Source: Bacteroidales bacterium (GTDB lineage: Bacteria > Bacteroidota > Bacteroidia > Bacteroidales > JAFGHD01). Taken from it: 47,084 bases of DNA. The notes beneath the pieces are model-generated. The model ran no database searches. It saw only the letters and a program-made list of their open reading frames with translations, and was not told the origin of the DNA. The DNA lies in NCBI GenBank assembly GCA_016939365.1, contig JAFGHD010000152.1, forward strand, positions 1 to 47,084, read 5' to 3'. Within the stretch, counting starts at the first letter, position 1. Each line of letters opens with the position of its first letter. The position numbers and the translations under genes were made by a program. Of this stretch, positions 36,257 through 45,365 are shown piece after piece.

Positions 36257-38419
36257 ATGGAACAGGTTCAGAAGATGCAGGAAGCCCATAAAACATTAAA
36301 GAAATGGAAATATGAGTGGAAGGAGCTTCAACAGGGTTATACAGATCAAATCCTGTACATCAATCTTTCGGACGACACGATTCTGAACAAGGATGTCCCA
36401 CCCCTGATGAAGGAGAAGTTTATCGGAGGCCGGGGATACGGACTCAGGCTGTTGTGGGATGCAACGAATCCCGGCACCCGTTGGGATGACCCGGAAAACG
36501 AGGTGAATATTTCATCCGGTCCGATCGGAGGCATTACGCAATACTCCGGGACCGGCAAGGCGATCTGTGTCTCCATCTCACCCCAGACAGACATACCCAT
36601 CGACAGCAATGTCGGGGGGCATTTCGGCCCTTTCCTGAAGTTTGCGGGTTTCGACGCAATCGAGATACAGGGGAAGGCGGAACGGGATGTGATCGTTTTC
36701 ATAGATGGCATAAACCATGAAGTGGAGATATATGAAGCCCCTTTGGAGCCGGTCGACAGCCACCTGCTTACGGAAGTGCTGCATGAGATGTATGCTGAGG
36801 ATGAAAAGGACAAAAGAAACATATCGGTCGTTTCGACGGGAGTGGCAGCTGACCACTCTCTGATCGGCATGCTGAATTTCAGTTTTTACGACCCCAAGCG
36901 AAAAAAGGTAAGGCTGAAGCAGGCCGGCCGGGGGGGAATAGGCACCGTTTTCAGGAACAAGAGGATCAAGGCACTGGTGTGCAAGATACCCGGTGTGAAG
37001 GGGAACCTGAACAATGTGGTGGATCTCGGCGCGATCATTGAAAGGGGGAAGCGATTCAACAAGGAGATGAGGGATCTGGACGACAAGCAATGTGAAATGC
37101 GCTCCAAGGGAACCGCTCACCTCACCAATATCATGAATGATTACGATCTGCTTCCGGTGCACAACTTCAAGTACGGAAGCCATCCGGATGCCGTAAATAT
37201 ACACGGGAATGTCTACAAGGAGCGCTTCACCCAGGGAGTACCCGACGGATGCTGGATCGGCTGCAACATGTCGTGTGCCAAGGGTGTCGACAATTATGAA
37301 CTTCGTACCGGCCCGTACAAGGGTCAGAAAGTGATCGTCGACGGTCCTGAATACGAGACCACCTCATCGCTTGGAAGCATTGTGGGCATTTTCAATCCCG
37401 ACTTCACCATTGAGATGAACTTCTATTGCGACACCTACGGCATTTGCACCATAACCTGGGGCACCATCATGGGTTTTGTCATGGAGTGTTACGAAAACGG
37501 TTTCCTTAATGAAGAGCGTACGGGAGGGCTCAGGCTTAACTTCGGGAATGCGGATGCCGCCATGGAATTGCTGCATCAGCTGGCCCGGGGTGAGGGATTT
37601 GGAAAAACGGCCGGTATGGGTGTGAGGAAGCTTAAGGAGATGTTCATCCGCAAAGGATGGGGCGACCCCGGATTCATCAATGACATAGGAATGGAAAACA
37701 AGGGACTGGAATACTCCCAGTATGTCTCCAAGGAATCCCTGGCCCAGCAGGGCGGATATGCCCTGACCAACAAGGGTCCCCAGCATGATGAAGCCTGGCT
37801 GATCTTCATGGACATGGTCAACAATCAAATCCCCACCTTCGAGGACAAGGCCGAGGCGTTGCACTACTTCCCCATGTTCCGCACCTGGTTCGGTCTGGTG
37901 GGTCTCTGCAAGCTTCCCTGGAACGATGTAGAGCCCGAAAACAATGCTGAAACGGATGAACCGGCCAAAGTGCCCGAGCATGTCGACAACTATGTAACCA
38001 TATTCAAGGCCGTGACCGGCAAGCCTTTCGACAAGGAAGAACTGATCCGGCAGTCGGAACGGGTATATAATTTCCAAAGGATATTCAACATCCGCAGGGG
38101 TTATGGACTGCGAAAGCATGACCGCCAGCCCTACCGTGCCGCAGGACCGGTCACAGCCGAAGAATATGAGTCCAGGGCTGAGCGGTATGACAAACAACTG
38201 AAGGAGATCATCGGGGTGGACCCTGCCGGGAAATCCACAGAGGAAAAAATGAAAATATTACGTCAATACAGGGAAGACCGGTATGAAAAACTGATCGATG
38301 CAGTATACCTGCGCAGGGGCTGGACAAAAAACGGTGTGCCCCGGCTGGAGCACCTCAGGAAGATCGGGATGGACCTGCCTGAGCTGATCGAAGTGGTCGC
38401 TCCGCTTCAGGAAACCTAA
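36257..38419 (+). CDS. Tungsten-type aldehyde:ferredoxin oxidoreductase family enzyme
   Basis: A 720-aa cytoplasmic protein of the AOR family, which oxidises aldehydes to acids (or reduces acids) with a bis-pterin tungsten cofactor and one [4Fe-4S] cluster, passing electrons to ferredoxin. The N-terminal AOR domain is clear: F-I-G-G-R-G-Y-G-L, S-G-P-I-G-G, V-G-G-H-F-G-P-F-L-K and G-R-G-G-I-G-T-V-F-R-N-K. Cluster ligands would be Cys332, Cys336, Cys340 and Cys551. The first spacing is C-x3-C-x3-C, where classic AOR has C-x2-C-x3-C. Of the two pterin-site D-x-x-G-x-C/D motifs, the first is present (D-T-Y-G-I-C), but the second has Gly for Asp at 546. It is about 115 aa longer than Pyrococcus AOR, mostly at the C-terminus. 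Substrate unknown. Confidence 0.9.
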   Translation: MEQVQKMQEAHKTLKKWKYEWKELQQGYTDQILYINLSDDTILNKDVPPLMKEKFIGGRGYGLRLLWDATNPGTRWDDPENEVNISSGPIGGITQYSGTGKAICVSISPQTDIPIDSNVGGHFGPFLKFAGFDAIEIQGKAERDVIVFIDGINHEVEIYEAPLEPVDSHLLTEVLHEMYAEDEKDKRNISVVSTGVAADHSLIGMLNFSFYDPKRKKVRLKQAGRGGIGTVFRNKRIKALVCKIPGVKGNLNNVVDLGAIIERGKRFNKEMRDLDDKQCEMRSKGTAHLTNIMNDYDLLPVHNFKYGSHPDAVNIHGNVYKERFTQGVPDGCWIGCNMSCAKGVDNYELRTGPYKGQKVIVDGPEYETTSSLGSIVGIFNPDFTIEMNFYCDTYGICTITWGTIMGFVMECYENGFLNEERTGGLRLNFGNADAAMELLHQLARGEGFGKTAGMGVRKLKEMFIRKGWGDPGFINDIGMENKGLEYSQYVSKESLAQQGGYALTNKGPQHDEAWLIFMDMVNNQIPTFEDKAEALHYFPMFRTWFGLVGLCKLPWNDVEPENNAETDEPAKVPEHVDNYVTIFKAVTGKPFDKEELIRQSERVYNFQRIFNIRRGYGLRKHDRQPYRAAGPVTAEEYESRAERYDKQLKEIIGVDPAGKSTEEKMKILRQYREDRYEKLIDAVYLRRGWTKNGVPRLEHLRKIGMDLPELIEVVAPLQET

Positions 38420-38467
38420 TGCCTGTTCTGAAAAATCTGCCAAGCCACTTGATCATTCATGTCCGGC

Positions 38468-39322
38468 TCAGAAAGGGAATTTTTGTGCCCCATGATACAT
38501 GGCCATGCCGTTGACCGGTGATTTCAACACCTTCCCCATCCTGACACCCATTTCAAGTGACAGCTCCCGGAGTATCTCCTCGAAATGAAATGCCACAGCC
38601 CCTGTGAAGCCGGCTTCATGATCCCTGTGCTCAGGATAATCCAGGATGAACAGTACAAAAAACTCCCTGAAACATTCTGTCACCATTTTCCTGATGTATT
38701 GATGACCGTTATGTTCGGCGAGAAAGGAGCTGAAGCTTGCCAGGTAACGATTTGGATAGGGTTGCCGGTAAACGGCATCCAGGACAGAATCCCGGGTCAG
38801 GGCATGCTGCTGTCCGAACAGTTCCCTGACCTCATCCGGCACTTTCCCCATCAAATACATCTTGAGGAAAGTTTTGCCCAGATGGGCAGCGCTTCCTTCA
38901 TCCCCGAAAAAGTAACCGAGCGAAGGGATCCGGTGGGCGATTTGCTTCCCATCGTAGTATCCGGAATTGGATCCTGTGCCCAGGATACATGCAATCCCGC
39001 AGGAATCACCGAATAATGCGCGTGCAGAGCCCAGCAGATCGGTATGTACCGTGATTTCAGCCTCCCGGAAAAACAATTCCAGGGCATCTTCCACAACCAT
39101 GGCTTTCTCAAAGGAAGAGCAACCGGCTCCATAAAATACCAGTTCACGGATCCATTCGGCATTCACAAAAGGCAACAGCTCTTTCTGAAGCACCTGTTCA
39201 ATTCCCTTGCTGTCGGTGTAATAGGGATTGAGGCCGGCTGTCTGGAATGATCTGGCCAAACCACTGTCTTCGATCAGTACCCAATCGGTTTTGGTAGCCC
39301 CGCTGTCGGCTATGAGTTTCAT
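38468..39322 (-). CDS. BadF/BadG-type ATPase, probable N-acetylglucosamine-type sugar kinase
   Basis: A 284-aa protein of the ASKHA fold. It opens with the phosphate-1 motif D-S-G-A-T-K-T-D-W, has G-A-G-C-S and the phosphate-2 motif C-I-L-G-T-G-S-N-S, then G-Y-F-F-G-D-E-G-S-A, which is characteristic of eukaryote-type GlcNAc kinases and their bacterial relatives, and a late G-A-V-A segment. Related enzymes phosphorylate GlcNAc, and MurK of Clostridium also phosphorylates MurNAc. With murF and anmK in the same region, a role in amino-sugar or wall recycling is plausible but not shown. It is divergent from the HAD phosphatase gene. Confidence 0.82.
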   Translation of the reverse strand: MKLIADSGATKTDWVLIEDSGLARSFQTAGLNPYYTDSKGIEQVLQKELLPFVNAEWIRELVFYGAGCSSFEKAMVVEDALELFFREAEITVHTDLLGSARALFGDSCGIACILGTGSNSGYYDGKQIAHRIPSLGYFFGDEGSAAHLGKTFLKMYLMGKVPDEVRELFGQQHALTRDSVLDAVYRQPYPNRYLASFSSFLAEHNGHQYIRKMVTECFREFFVLFILDYPEHRDHEAGFTGAVAFHFEEILRELSLEMGVRMGKVLKSPVNGMAMYHGAQKFPF

Positions 39323-39390
39323 AGAAGGTCTCCTTCTTTCTGGGATCAGGATGCCTCGTCTGATGCGAGGCTATTGCCGGTAAAAATAGA

Positions 39391-39398
39391 TATTTTTG
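39391..39398 (+). promoter_or_regulatory. Bacteroidota -7 box of the HAD phosphatase gene
   Basis: TATTTTTG, an exact TAnnTTTG match, ends 20 bases before the ATG at 39419. A 6-bp hairpin (39353-39371) lies just upstream in the divergent gap. Confidence 0.5.
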
Positions 39399-39418
39399 TC
39401 CTCTGCGACTTTCAGGGC

Positions 39419-40072
39419 ATGGGAGCACGGATCAACAGCATTATCTGGGACTGGAACGGCACATTGCTCAATGATGTGGACATCTGCCTTCACTCGATCA
39501 ATATTCTTTTGAAAAAGCGCGGTCTGGAAGAACTCCGGAAGGAGAGGTACCGGGATATCTTTACCTTCCCGGTGAGGGATTATTATTTCCGTGCCGGTTT
39601 TGATCTTGACCGGGAACCTTTCGATGCGATCGCAGTCGAATTCATCACACTCTATTTTGACAGTCTTCCGGCAGCGCCTCTTTTCGAAGGGGCTGAGGCA
39701 GTGCTCGGCCATTTCAGGCAGCGGGGCGTTCAGCAGTATATGGTTTCTGCAATGGAACGTGAGTCTCTGTTATCTTCTGTGGATCAGCGGGGTATCCTTC
39801 AGAAATTCAGACGGATTGAAGGGTCGACCGATCACTTCGCCGACGGGAAATTGCATGCAGGCAGGAAGCTTTTTACTGAGGAGCGACTGGATCCGTTGTC
39901 AACCATCCTCATCGGAGACACGCTTCACGATATGGAGGTAGCCCGGTCGCTGGGATGCCAATGCATTCTCCTTCCCCACGGACATCAATCTTCTTCACGG
40001 CTGGAAACGGCCGGATGCACCATTGCCGGCAATTTGGCAGAACTGCCAGAAATTCTCAACCCATCCAAATAG
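39419..40072 (+). CDS. HAD-superfamily hydrolase, phosphoglycolate-phosphatase-like
   Basis: A 217-aa cytoplasmic phosphatase-like protein from the ATG at 39419. Motif I is W-D-W-N-G-T-L-L near residue 10, carrying the nucleophilic Asp but Asn where most HAD phosphatases have the second Asp (D-x-D). Motif II lies in M-V-S-A-M-E, a Lys near K-L-H-A-G-R-K fits motif III, and motif IV is I-G-D-T-L-H-D-M-E-V-A-R. A helical cap lies between motifs I and II. Related proteins act on small phosphorylated metabolites. The substrate is unknown. The extra 15 codons upstream (TTG at 39374) cover the promoter box and are rejected. Confidence 0.83.
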   Translation: MGARINSIIWDWNGTLLNDVDICLHSINILLKKRGLEELRKERYRDIFTFPVRDYYFRAGFDLDREPFDAIAVEFITLYFDSLPAAPLFEGAEAVLGHFRQRGVQQYMVSAMERESLLSSVDQRGILQKFRRIEGSTDHFADGKLHAGRKLFTEERLDPLSTILIGDTLHDMEVARSLGCQCILLPHGHQSSSRLETAGCTIAGNLAELPEILNPSK

Positions 40073-40113
40073 TTCCCGGTTCCAATGGCCGGAACAGTCC
40101 TCATGGGCAAATA

Positions 40114-41475
40114 CTAATTCGCCCGGATGATCATTACCGAGCCTTTATAGACGTCATCGCGGTATTTCCCGGTGCATTTCAGGATGTAGAAATAGGTCCC
40201 GTCGGCAAGGTTTTCTCCGGTCCAGTCATTCTGGTAGTTGTCCACTTCGTACATTTTCTGGCCCCAGCGGTTGAATATGACCAGTGTATTGCCAAGGTAG
40301 TAGTCCTCAAGTTTGGGAATATCTCCTGAAGCGGCTTTCAGATACCCCTCACCACCCGTTCCCCCGTTACCGGATTCTCCTTCATCAATGTCGATCACGA
40401 AGGCATCATTCACCTGGTCGCCGTTGGGTGTGAATACGTTCGGGACCTTCAGCTTCACGGGTTTCACCTCAACGATCATGGAATCGGCGGCCATGCAATT
40501 ATAAAAGGTGGTAAAATCAAAGGCCACGTCGAAGGTGCCGACATCGGAATAGGAATGGGTAGGCGTGGTAAGTATGGATGAGGTCTCATCCCCGAAATTC
40601 CATGTCCAGTTGATCAGCTGAAAGGTATCCACAGCAAGCGAGTCATACAGGGGATTCTCAAAATAGAAGGTCAATGTCGGATTTTGAAGGTACACGACAT
40701 TCTTACCCTCATCATCTGTTTTATCCGTGTAGAGTTCAATATCCGGGATGCGATGGGCCTTAACCTGGAAATCATGTTTCCGGGTACAACCCAGGGTGTC
40801 GGTGACGGAAACGGAGTAATCCCCGTTTTGCAGGCCGCCCACACGAGTGGGATCATAAATATCCTGCAGTCCGGCAGACCATTCATATTCCAGGGGCTCA
40901 TAAGATCCGGAGGCAACCACCTGCATCTGCGCCACTTTTTCATCGGGGCATCCCATGGAGAGCTGGATCACGGTATCCACTGTGATCATGGCCTCCACCT
41001 CCACCCTGATGCTGTCGGTACAGTAGTTCACCGGGGTGGCAGGTTCGGTGATTGTGGCGAAAAAAGTCGTGCTCTCACGCGGACTCGTCACCAGTGTATC
41101 TGATGCGACTCCATCAGGTTCCCAGAAGGTGGCAAAACCTGTGGTATCCACATGGAACAATACCGTATCGCCGCAGTTCAGCGTAGTATCGGACTGGTAG
41201 ATCCGTACCTGTATGATGGCAACATATACACTGCCTGTCACATCTATCGTATCCCCGCTCTTCGCCTGAACTGAATATGACCCGGTTTCGTACACCCAGA
41301 TGCCTTCTGTCGCAGCCCCCGTGCTCCACAGGTAGAAATCAAATCCTGTCCCCGCCTGCAGAAGCAGTGAATCCACCTTGCAGGAGCGCACGGTATCGGG
41401 CAATATCAGTTCCTGGGTGAACAATGCACCCGGCAGGAAATAGAGACACATAAAAATGACCCGTAACCTCCCCAT
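40114..41475 (-). CDS. T9SS type B cargo: PKD-containing protein with CHU_C C-terminal domain
   Basis: A 453-aa secreted protein from the ATG at 41475, which gives a signal peptide (M-G-R-L-R-V-I-F-M, cut after A-L-F-T-Q). The middle is beta-rich with Ig/PKD-like units, including W-N-F-G-D-E-x-S and H-S-Y-S-D-V-G-T-F-D-V. The last 110 residues or so are the gliding-motility-associated C-terminal (CHU_C, type B) sorting domain: V-P-N-V-F-T-P-N-G-D, then I-F-N-R-W-G-Q-K-M-Y, W-x-G, and D-G-T-Y-F-Y-I-L. Type B cargo is usually handled with an SprF-type partner, and a PorP/SprF gene lies at 23926. Adhesin or structural surface role is likely. Confidence 0.85.
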   Translation of the reverse strand: MGRLRVIFMCLYFLPGALFTQELILPDTVRSCKVDSLLLQAGTGFDFYLWSTGAATEGIWVYETGSYSVQAKSGDTIDVTGSVYVAIIQVRIYQSDTTLNCGDTVLFHVDTTGFATFWEPDGVASDTLVTSPRESTTFFATITEPATPVNYCTDSIRVEVEAMITVDTVIQLSMGCPDEKVAQMQVVASGSYEPLEYEWSAGLQDIYDPTRVGGLQNGDYSVSVTDTLGCTRKHDFQVKAHRIPDIELYTDKTDDEGKNVVYLQNPTLTFYFENPLYDSLAVDTFQLINWTWNFGDETSSILTTPTHSYSDVGTFDVAFDFTTFYNCMAADSMIVEVKPVKLKVPNVFTPNGDQVNDAFVIDIDEGESGNGGTGGEGYLKAASGDIPKLEDYYLGNTLVIFNRWGQKMYEVDNYQNDWTGENLADGTYFYILKCTGKYRDDVYKGSVMIIRAN

Positions 41476-41484
41476 AAGTGGCTT

Positions 41485-41492
41485 CAAAAATA
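41485..41492 (-). promoter_or_regulatory. Bacteroidota -7 box of the CHU_C gene
   Basis: The minus strand reads TATTTTTG, an exact TAnnTTTG match, ending nine bases before the ATG at 41475. It supports that start over an in-frame upstream Met at 41565, and implies a very short leader. Confidence 0.45.
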
Positions 41493-41755
41493 CACCTTTT
41501 CGGTTTTCTATGAGAGTTCTGTATCCGTATCCCTCTTTTTCACCCATCATTTCATCAACCCACACATAACGTCAAAGAATCCTTTTAATTTTCCGTCCTC
41601 CTTCGCAACTGCCAAAATTGCAGAAAATGATTGCTACATGATTCACTATCAGGCCATTTTGTCATTTCATTCCTGTTGTCCAATGTCACTGTTGCCGTTT
41701 CCGGACATCCCGGGGAGAATGGCAGCCTGTTTGCCGGTAACATCGAAAAACGGAT

Positions 41756-44356
41756 ATGAACTTCAACCAGTTCACCATTAAAAGCCAGGAAGCCGTCAGC
41801 AAGGGGCAGGAAATTGCAGCGGGTCACCAGCACCAGCAGATCACCAACACGCATATTCTGAAAGGGATACTGATGGTTGACGGACATGTGGTACCCTACA
41901 TCCTCCGGAAGGCTGCCGTCAATATCGAAATATTGCAGCGGACGCTGGACAAGATGCTGGAGTCCCTGCCCAGGGTTGCCGGTGGTGAGCAATATCTTTC
42001 GCACGAGGCGGATTCAACGATAAAGCGTGCACCTGAATTCCTGAAGGATTTCAATGATCAGTTTGTTTCAGTCGAGCACTTGCTATTGGCCGTTTTCATG
42101 GAGGGTGACACTGTATCAAAGTTACTGAAGGACAGTGGACTGACAGAAAAAGGTATTCGTGAGAGCATACGTGAGCTCAGGAAAGGTGCATCTGTAACTT
42201 CCCAGACTGCGGAGGAGACATTCGACGCATTGAACCGTTATGCCCGCAATCTGAACGAAATGGCCCGTTCCGGAAGGCTTGACCCGGTAATAGGCCGAGA
42301 TGAGGAGATCCGCAGGATATTGCAGATTCTTTCCCGGAGGACCAAAAACAATCCTATACTCATAGGGGAACCGGGGGTCGGTAAGACAGCCATTGCAGAA
42401 GGTCTGGCGCACCGGATCGTGAACGGGGATGTGCCCGAAATCCTGAAAAGCAAGCAGATCTATTCGCTGGATATGGGTGCCCTCATTGCCGGGGCGAAGT
42501 ACAAGGGGGAATTTGAGGAAAGGCTGAAAGGCGTCGTCAGGGAAGTCACCGGTTCTGACGGAGAGGTGATCCTCTTCATTGATGAGATCCACACCCTGGT
42601 CGGCGCCGGGGCAAGCGAGGGTGCCATGGATGCCGCCAACATCCTGAAACCTGCTCTTTCCCGGGGGGAGCTGAGGGCCATAGGCGCCACCACACTGAAA
42701 GAATACCAGAAATATTTCGAGAAGGACAAAGCCCTTGAAAGAAGATTCCAGATCGTTCTGGTCTCTGAGCCGGATACCCTTTCAGCCATCTCCATACTCA
42801 GGGGTATCAAGGAACGGTATGAGAGCCATCACCAGGTGCGGATCCGGGACGAGGCCATCATCGCCGCAGTAGAGCTCTCCCACAGGTACATCACCGACAG
42901 ATTCCTGCCGGATAAGGCGATTGACCTGATGGATGAAGCCGCTTCGAAACTCAGGCTCGAGATCAATTCCCTGCCAGAGGAGCTCGAAATACTCGAAAGA
43001 CGCATCCGGCAGATGGAGATCGAGCGAGAAGCCATCCGCAGGGAAAAGGATCAGGAAAAGCTCAAAAAACTGAACCAGGAGATAGGCCAGATATCCTCCA
43101 GAAGGGATGAGCTCCGTGCGAGATGGCTTGCGGAGAAGGAAGTTGTGGAAGCCATCCATGCGAAAAACAGGGAGATCGAGCAGTTCCGCATGGAAGCGGA
43201 CCGGGCAGAAAGGGAGGGTGAATATGGAAAGGTGGCTGAACTTCGTTACGGAAGGATCCGTGAGGCTGAAGAAGAGATCGCCCGCCTCAGGCAGCAGCTC
43301 ACCACGATTCAGGCAGATTCGCCTATGATCAATGAGGAGATCGGGACCGAGGAGATCGCGGCCATCATTGCACGGTGGACCGGCATTCCCGTCAGCAAGA
43401 TGCTTCAGAGCGAGCGTGAAAAACTGCTCCACCTGGAGCAGGAACTCCACAAGCGCGTAGTGGCGCAGGATGAAGCCATCACCGCAGTGGCGGATGCCAT
43501 TCGAAGGAGCCGTGCAGGATTGCAGGACAGCTCCCGGCCTGTAGGATCATTCATATTCCTCGGCACCACAGGTGTGGGCAAGACAGAGCTGGCCAAGGCA
43601 CTGGCAGAGTTCCTTTTTGATGACGAAAATGCCATAATCCGGATCGATATGTCGGAATACCAGGAGCGACATTCGGTCTCCCGTCTGATCGGAGCCCCCC
43701 CGGGGTATGTCGGATATGACGAAAGCGGGCAGCTCACTGAAGCCGTCCGGAGAAAACCCTATTCGGTGATCCTCCTGGATGAAATCGAAAAGGCCCATCC
43801 GGATGTATTCAATATCCTGCTGCAGGTACTGGATGACGGAAGACTGACGGATAATAAAGGGAGAAGGGTAGACTTCAGAAACACCATCGTCATCATGACT
43901 TCAAACCTGGGATCCCATATCATCCAGCAAAACATGGAAGCATTAGAAAAAAAGGATGAAGAAACGGCATTCCAGAGTACAAGAACCGAAATACTCAGCC
44001 TGCTCCGGAAAACGATCCGGCCCGAGTTCCTGAACAGGATCGATGAAGTGATCATGTTCAGACCCCTGACAGAAAAAGATATAGAAAGCATTGTCCGGCT
44101 TCAGCTGGATCAGGTAGTCAAAAGACTGGCATCCAGTGGCATCACTTTGAGCTATACGGACAACTGCACCCGGTACGTGACGGCCGGAGGATTTGACCCC
44201 CAGTATGGCGCCCGGCCGGTCAAACGGTTCATTCAGAAAAACATCCTCAATGAGCTGTCCAAAATGATATTGGGCGGGCAACTGGATGCAAAAACACCTC
44301 TCATCCTCGACGCAGACAGGAACGGGATCGTTTGCAGGAATGAATCCGGAAAATGA
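41756..44356 (+). CDS. clpB: ATP-dependent chaperone ClpB
   Basis: ClpB is the Hsp100 disaggregase that, with DnaK, pulls proteins out of aggregates. The 866-aa protein has the Clp N-domain (about 1-145), the first AAA+ ring (G204-E-P-G-V-G-K210-T, with F-I-D-E-I-H), and the long coiled-coil M domain (about 405-525) that sets ClpB apart from ClpA and ClpC. The second AAA+ ring follows (G-T-T-G-V-G-K609-T, with [10 protein letters not shown]) with the C-terminal D2-small domain. Length and order are typical. No exact -7 box or known heat-shock element is visible in the 280 bases upstream. Confidence 0.97.
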   Translation: MNFNQFTIKSQEAVSKGQEIAAGHQHQQITNTHILKGILMVDGHVVPYILRKAAVNIEILQRTLDKMLESLPRVAGGEQYLSHEADSTIKRAPEFLKDFNDQFVSVEHLLLAVFMEGDTVSKLLKDSGLTEKGIRESIRELRKGASVTSQTAEETFDALNRYARNLNEMARSGRLDPVIGRDEEIRRILQILSRRTKNNPILIGEPGVGKTAIAEGLAHRIVNGDVPEILKSKQIYSLDMGALIAGAKYKGEFEERLKGVVREVTGSDGEVILFIDEIHTLVGAGASEGAMDAANILKPALSRGELRAIGATTLKEYQKYFEKDKALERRFQIVLVSEPDTLSAISILRGIKERYESHHQVRIRDEAIIAAVELSHRYITDRFLPDKAIDLMDEAASKLRLEINSLPEELEILERRIRQMEIEREAIRREKDQEKLKKLNQEIGQISSRRDELRARWLAEKEVVEAIHAKNREIEQFRMEADRAEREGEYGKVAELRYGRIREAEEEIARLRQQLTTIQADSPMINEEIGTEEIAAIIARWTGIPVSKMLQSEREKLLHLEQELHKRVVAQDEAITAVADAIRRSRAGLQDSSRPVGSFIFLGTTGVGKTELAKALAEFLFDDENAIIRIDMSEYQERHSVSRLIGAPPGYVGYDESGQLTEAVRRKPYSVILLDEIEKAHPDVFNILLQVLDDGRLTDNKGRRVDFRNTIVIMTSNLGSHIIQQNMEALEKKDEETAFQSTRTEILSLLRKTIRPEFLNRIDEVIMFRPLTEKDIESIVRLQLDQVVKRLASSGITLSYTDNCTRYVTAGGFDPQYGARPVKRFIQKNILNELSKMILGGQLDAKTPLILDADRNGIVCRNESGK

Positions 44357-44398
44357 ATCTGTAAAAGTAACGGTAATATTTTCCATCCCAGCGCGATG

Positions 44399-44428
44399 AT
44401 CCGGAACACCATTATGATGTTGCCGGAT
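44399..44428 (+). terminator. Weak hairpin after clpB
   Basis: A stem of about ten pairs with one bulge (44399-44408 with 44418-44428) lies 42 bases after the clpB stop. No T run follows, so termination is uncertain. Confidence 0.3.
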
Positions 44429-44493
44429 GTTGAAGTGATGCTAAAAAAACATTAAAACTTCTGAAAATTTGAGCGTGGAAATGAAAATATGCC

Positions 44494-44501
44494 TATCTTT
44501 G
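44494..44501 (+). promoter_or_regulatory. Bacteroidota -7 box of the beta-barrel protein gene
   Basis: TATCTTTG, an exact TAnnTTTG match, ends 27 bases before the ATG at 44529. A TTTG at 44468-44471 lies 22 bases upstream of it, slightly far for a -33 element. The in-frame TTG at 44469 is therefore promoter, not start. Confidence 0.6.
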
Positions 44502-44528
44502 GCATGCCAAACCAAAATTTTAAAACCA

Positions 44529-45245
44529 ATGATCATTCGAACCCTACATCAAAAAGCCATCATCCTTGGGATGATGATCCTCATGGCCGGATCAATGGTA
44601 CACGGCCAATACACAGTTGGTGTAAAGGCTGGTGCCAACCTTGCCAACCTGAGCGGATCTTCGGTCAAGAACAACAGCATGCTTATTGGATATAATCTGG
44701 GAGGTCTCTTCAATTATTCCATGGAGGATGCGATTTCAGGCAGTTTCGGAAAGATTTTCTCCCTTCAGGCCGAATTGCTTATCGAAACCAAAGGAGCCAA
44801 CGCGGATTTCGAATTTCAGGATACCACCCTGGCTGAAGTGGATCAGGAATTCACCTACGTTACCATACCCATATTGGCAAAATTCTCCTTTGGGGCTGAA
44901 GACCACGTCAGGGTGTTTGGAGCCTTCGGAGTTTACGGATCATCCCTCTTTGGGTTGAAGATTGACGGAGAGGTAGCCCGAGACCATGACAACAAGCCTG
45001 GAACGGATGACCGGAAGTACCGCGAGGAATATACAGGATTTGATTTCGGGGCAATGGTTGCTGCCGGAACCCAGATACCGCTTAGTGACAAATGGGGCAT
45101 TATAGTACAGGGCAGATACGCACTCGGGCTGAACAGTATCGGTGAGTTCAAAAACACCAGTACCGATATTCCCGAGAGCCAGCTCGAAGAGATCAAGACC
45201 AACACCATCGGTGTTTCGGCAGGTGTGGTTTACAAGATCAAATAA
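44529..45245 (+). CDS. Outer-membrane beta-barrel protein (PorT/OmpW-like porin family)
   Basis: A 238-aa protein from the ATG at 44529 with a signal peptide cut after M-V-H-G-Q (near residue 27). The mature part starts Y-T-V-G-V-K-A-G-A-N-L-A-N-L, the usual first strand of the Bacteroidota outer-membrane beta-barrel (PorT-like) family. It continues in alternating strands with acidic loops and ends in the strand V-G-V-S-A-G-V-V-Y-K-I-K. Such proteins are common and mostly uncharacterised; one member, PorT, belongs to T9SS, but nothing here ties this one to that role. A terminator follows. Confidence 0.78.
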   Translation: MIIRTLHQKAIILGMMILMAGSMVHGQYTVGVKAGANLANLSGSSVKNNSMLIGYNLGGLFNYSMEDAISGSFGKIFSLQAELLIETKGANADFEFQDTTLAEVDQEFTYVTIPILAKFSFGAEDHVRVFGAFGVYGSSLFGLKIDGEVARDHDNKPGTDDRKYREEYTGFDFGAMVAAGTQIPLSDKWGIIVQGRYALGLNSIGEFKNTSTDIPESQLEEIKTNTIGVSAGVVYKIK

Positions 45246-45279
45246 TATCCGGAATGTAACCCGGATACTGATGATCCAT

Positions 45280-45312
45280 AAGACTGTTCCGGAGATGGGG
45301 CAGTCTTTTTTT
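45280..45312 (+). terminator. Rho-independent terminator after the beta-barrel gene
   Basis: An 11-bp stem with two G-T pairs (45280-45290 with 45297-45307) and a 6-base loop is followed by seven T (45306-45312). Confidence 0.85.
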
Positions 45313-45349
45313 ATTCCGCAATGGGTTCATGCTGAAAGCAGCGGAGTAC

Positions 45350-45357
45350 TATTTTTG
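45350..45357 (+). promoter_or_regulatory. Bacteroidota -7 box of the transketolase genes
   Basis: TATTTTTG, an exact TAnnTTTG match, ends eight bases before the ATG at 45366. It suggests a very short or absent leader. Confidence 0.45.
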
Positions 45358-45365
45358 TAGCCTGT

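Noticed and set aside
37364-38197. 277-codon open frame antisense to the AOR-family gene
   Set aside because: The AOR reading has family motifs throughout; the antisense frame has none.
40072-40095. Bulged hairpin between the HAD and CHU_C genes
   Set aside because: About eight pairs with a bulge and no T run on either strand; not convincing as a terminator.
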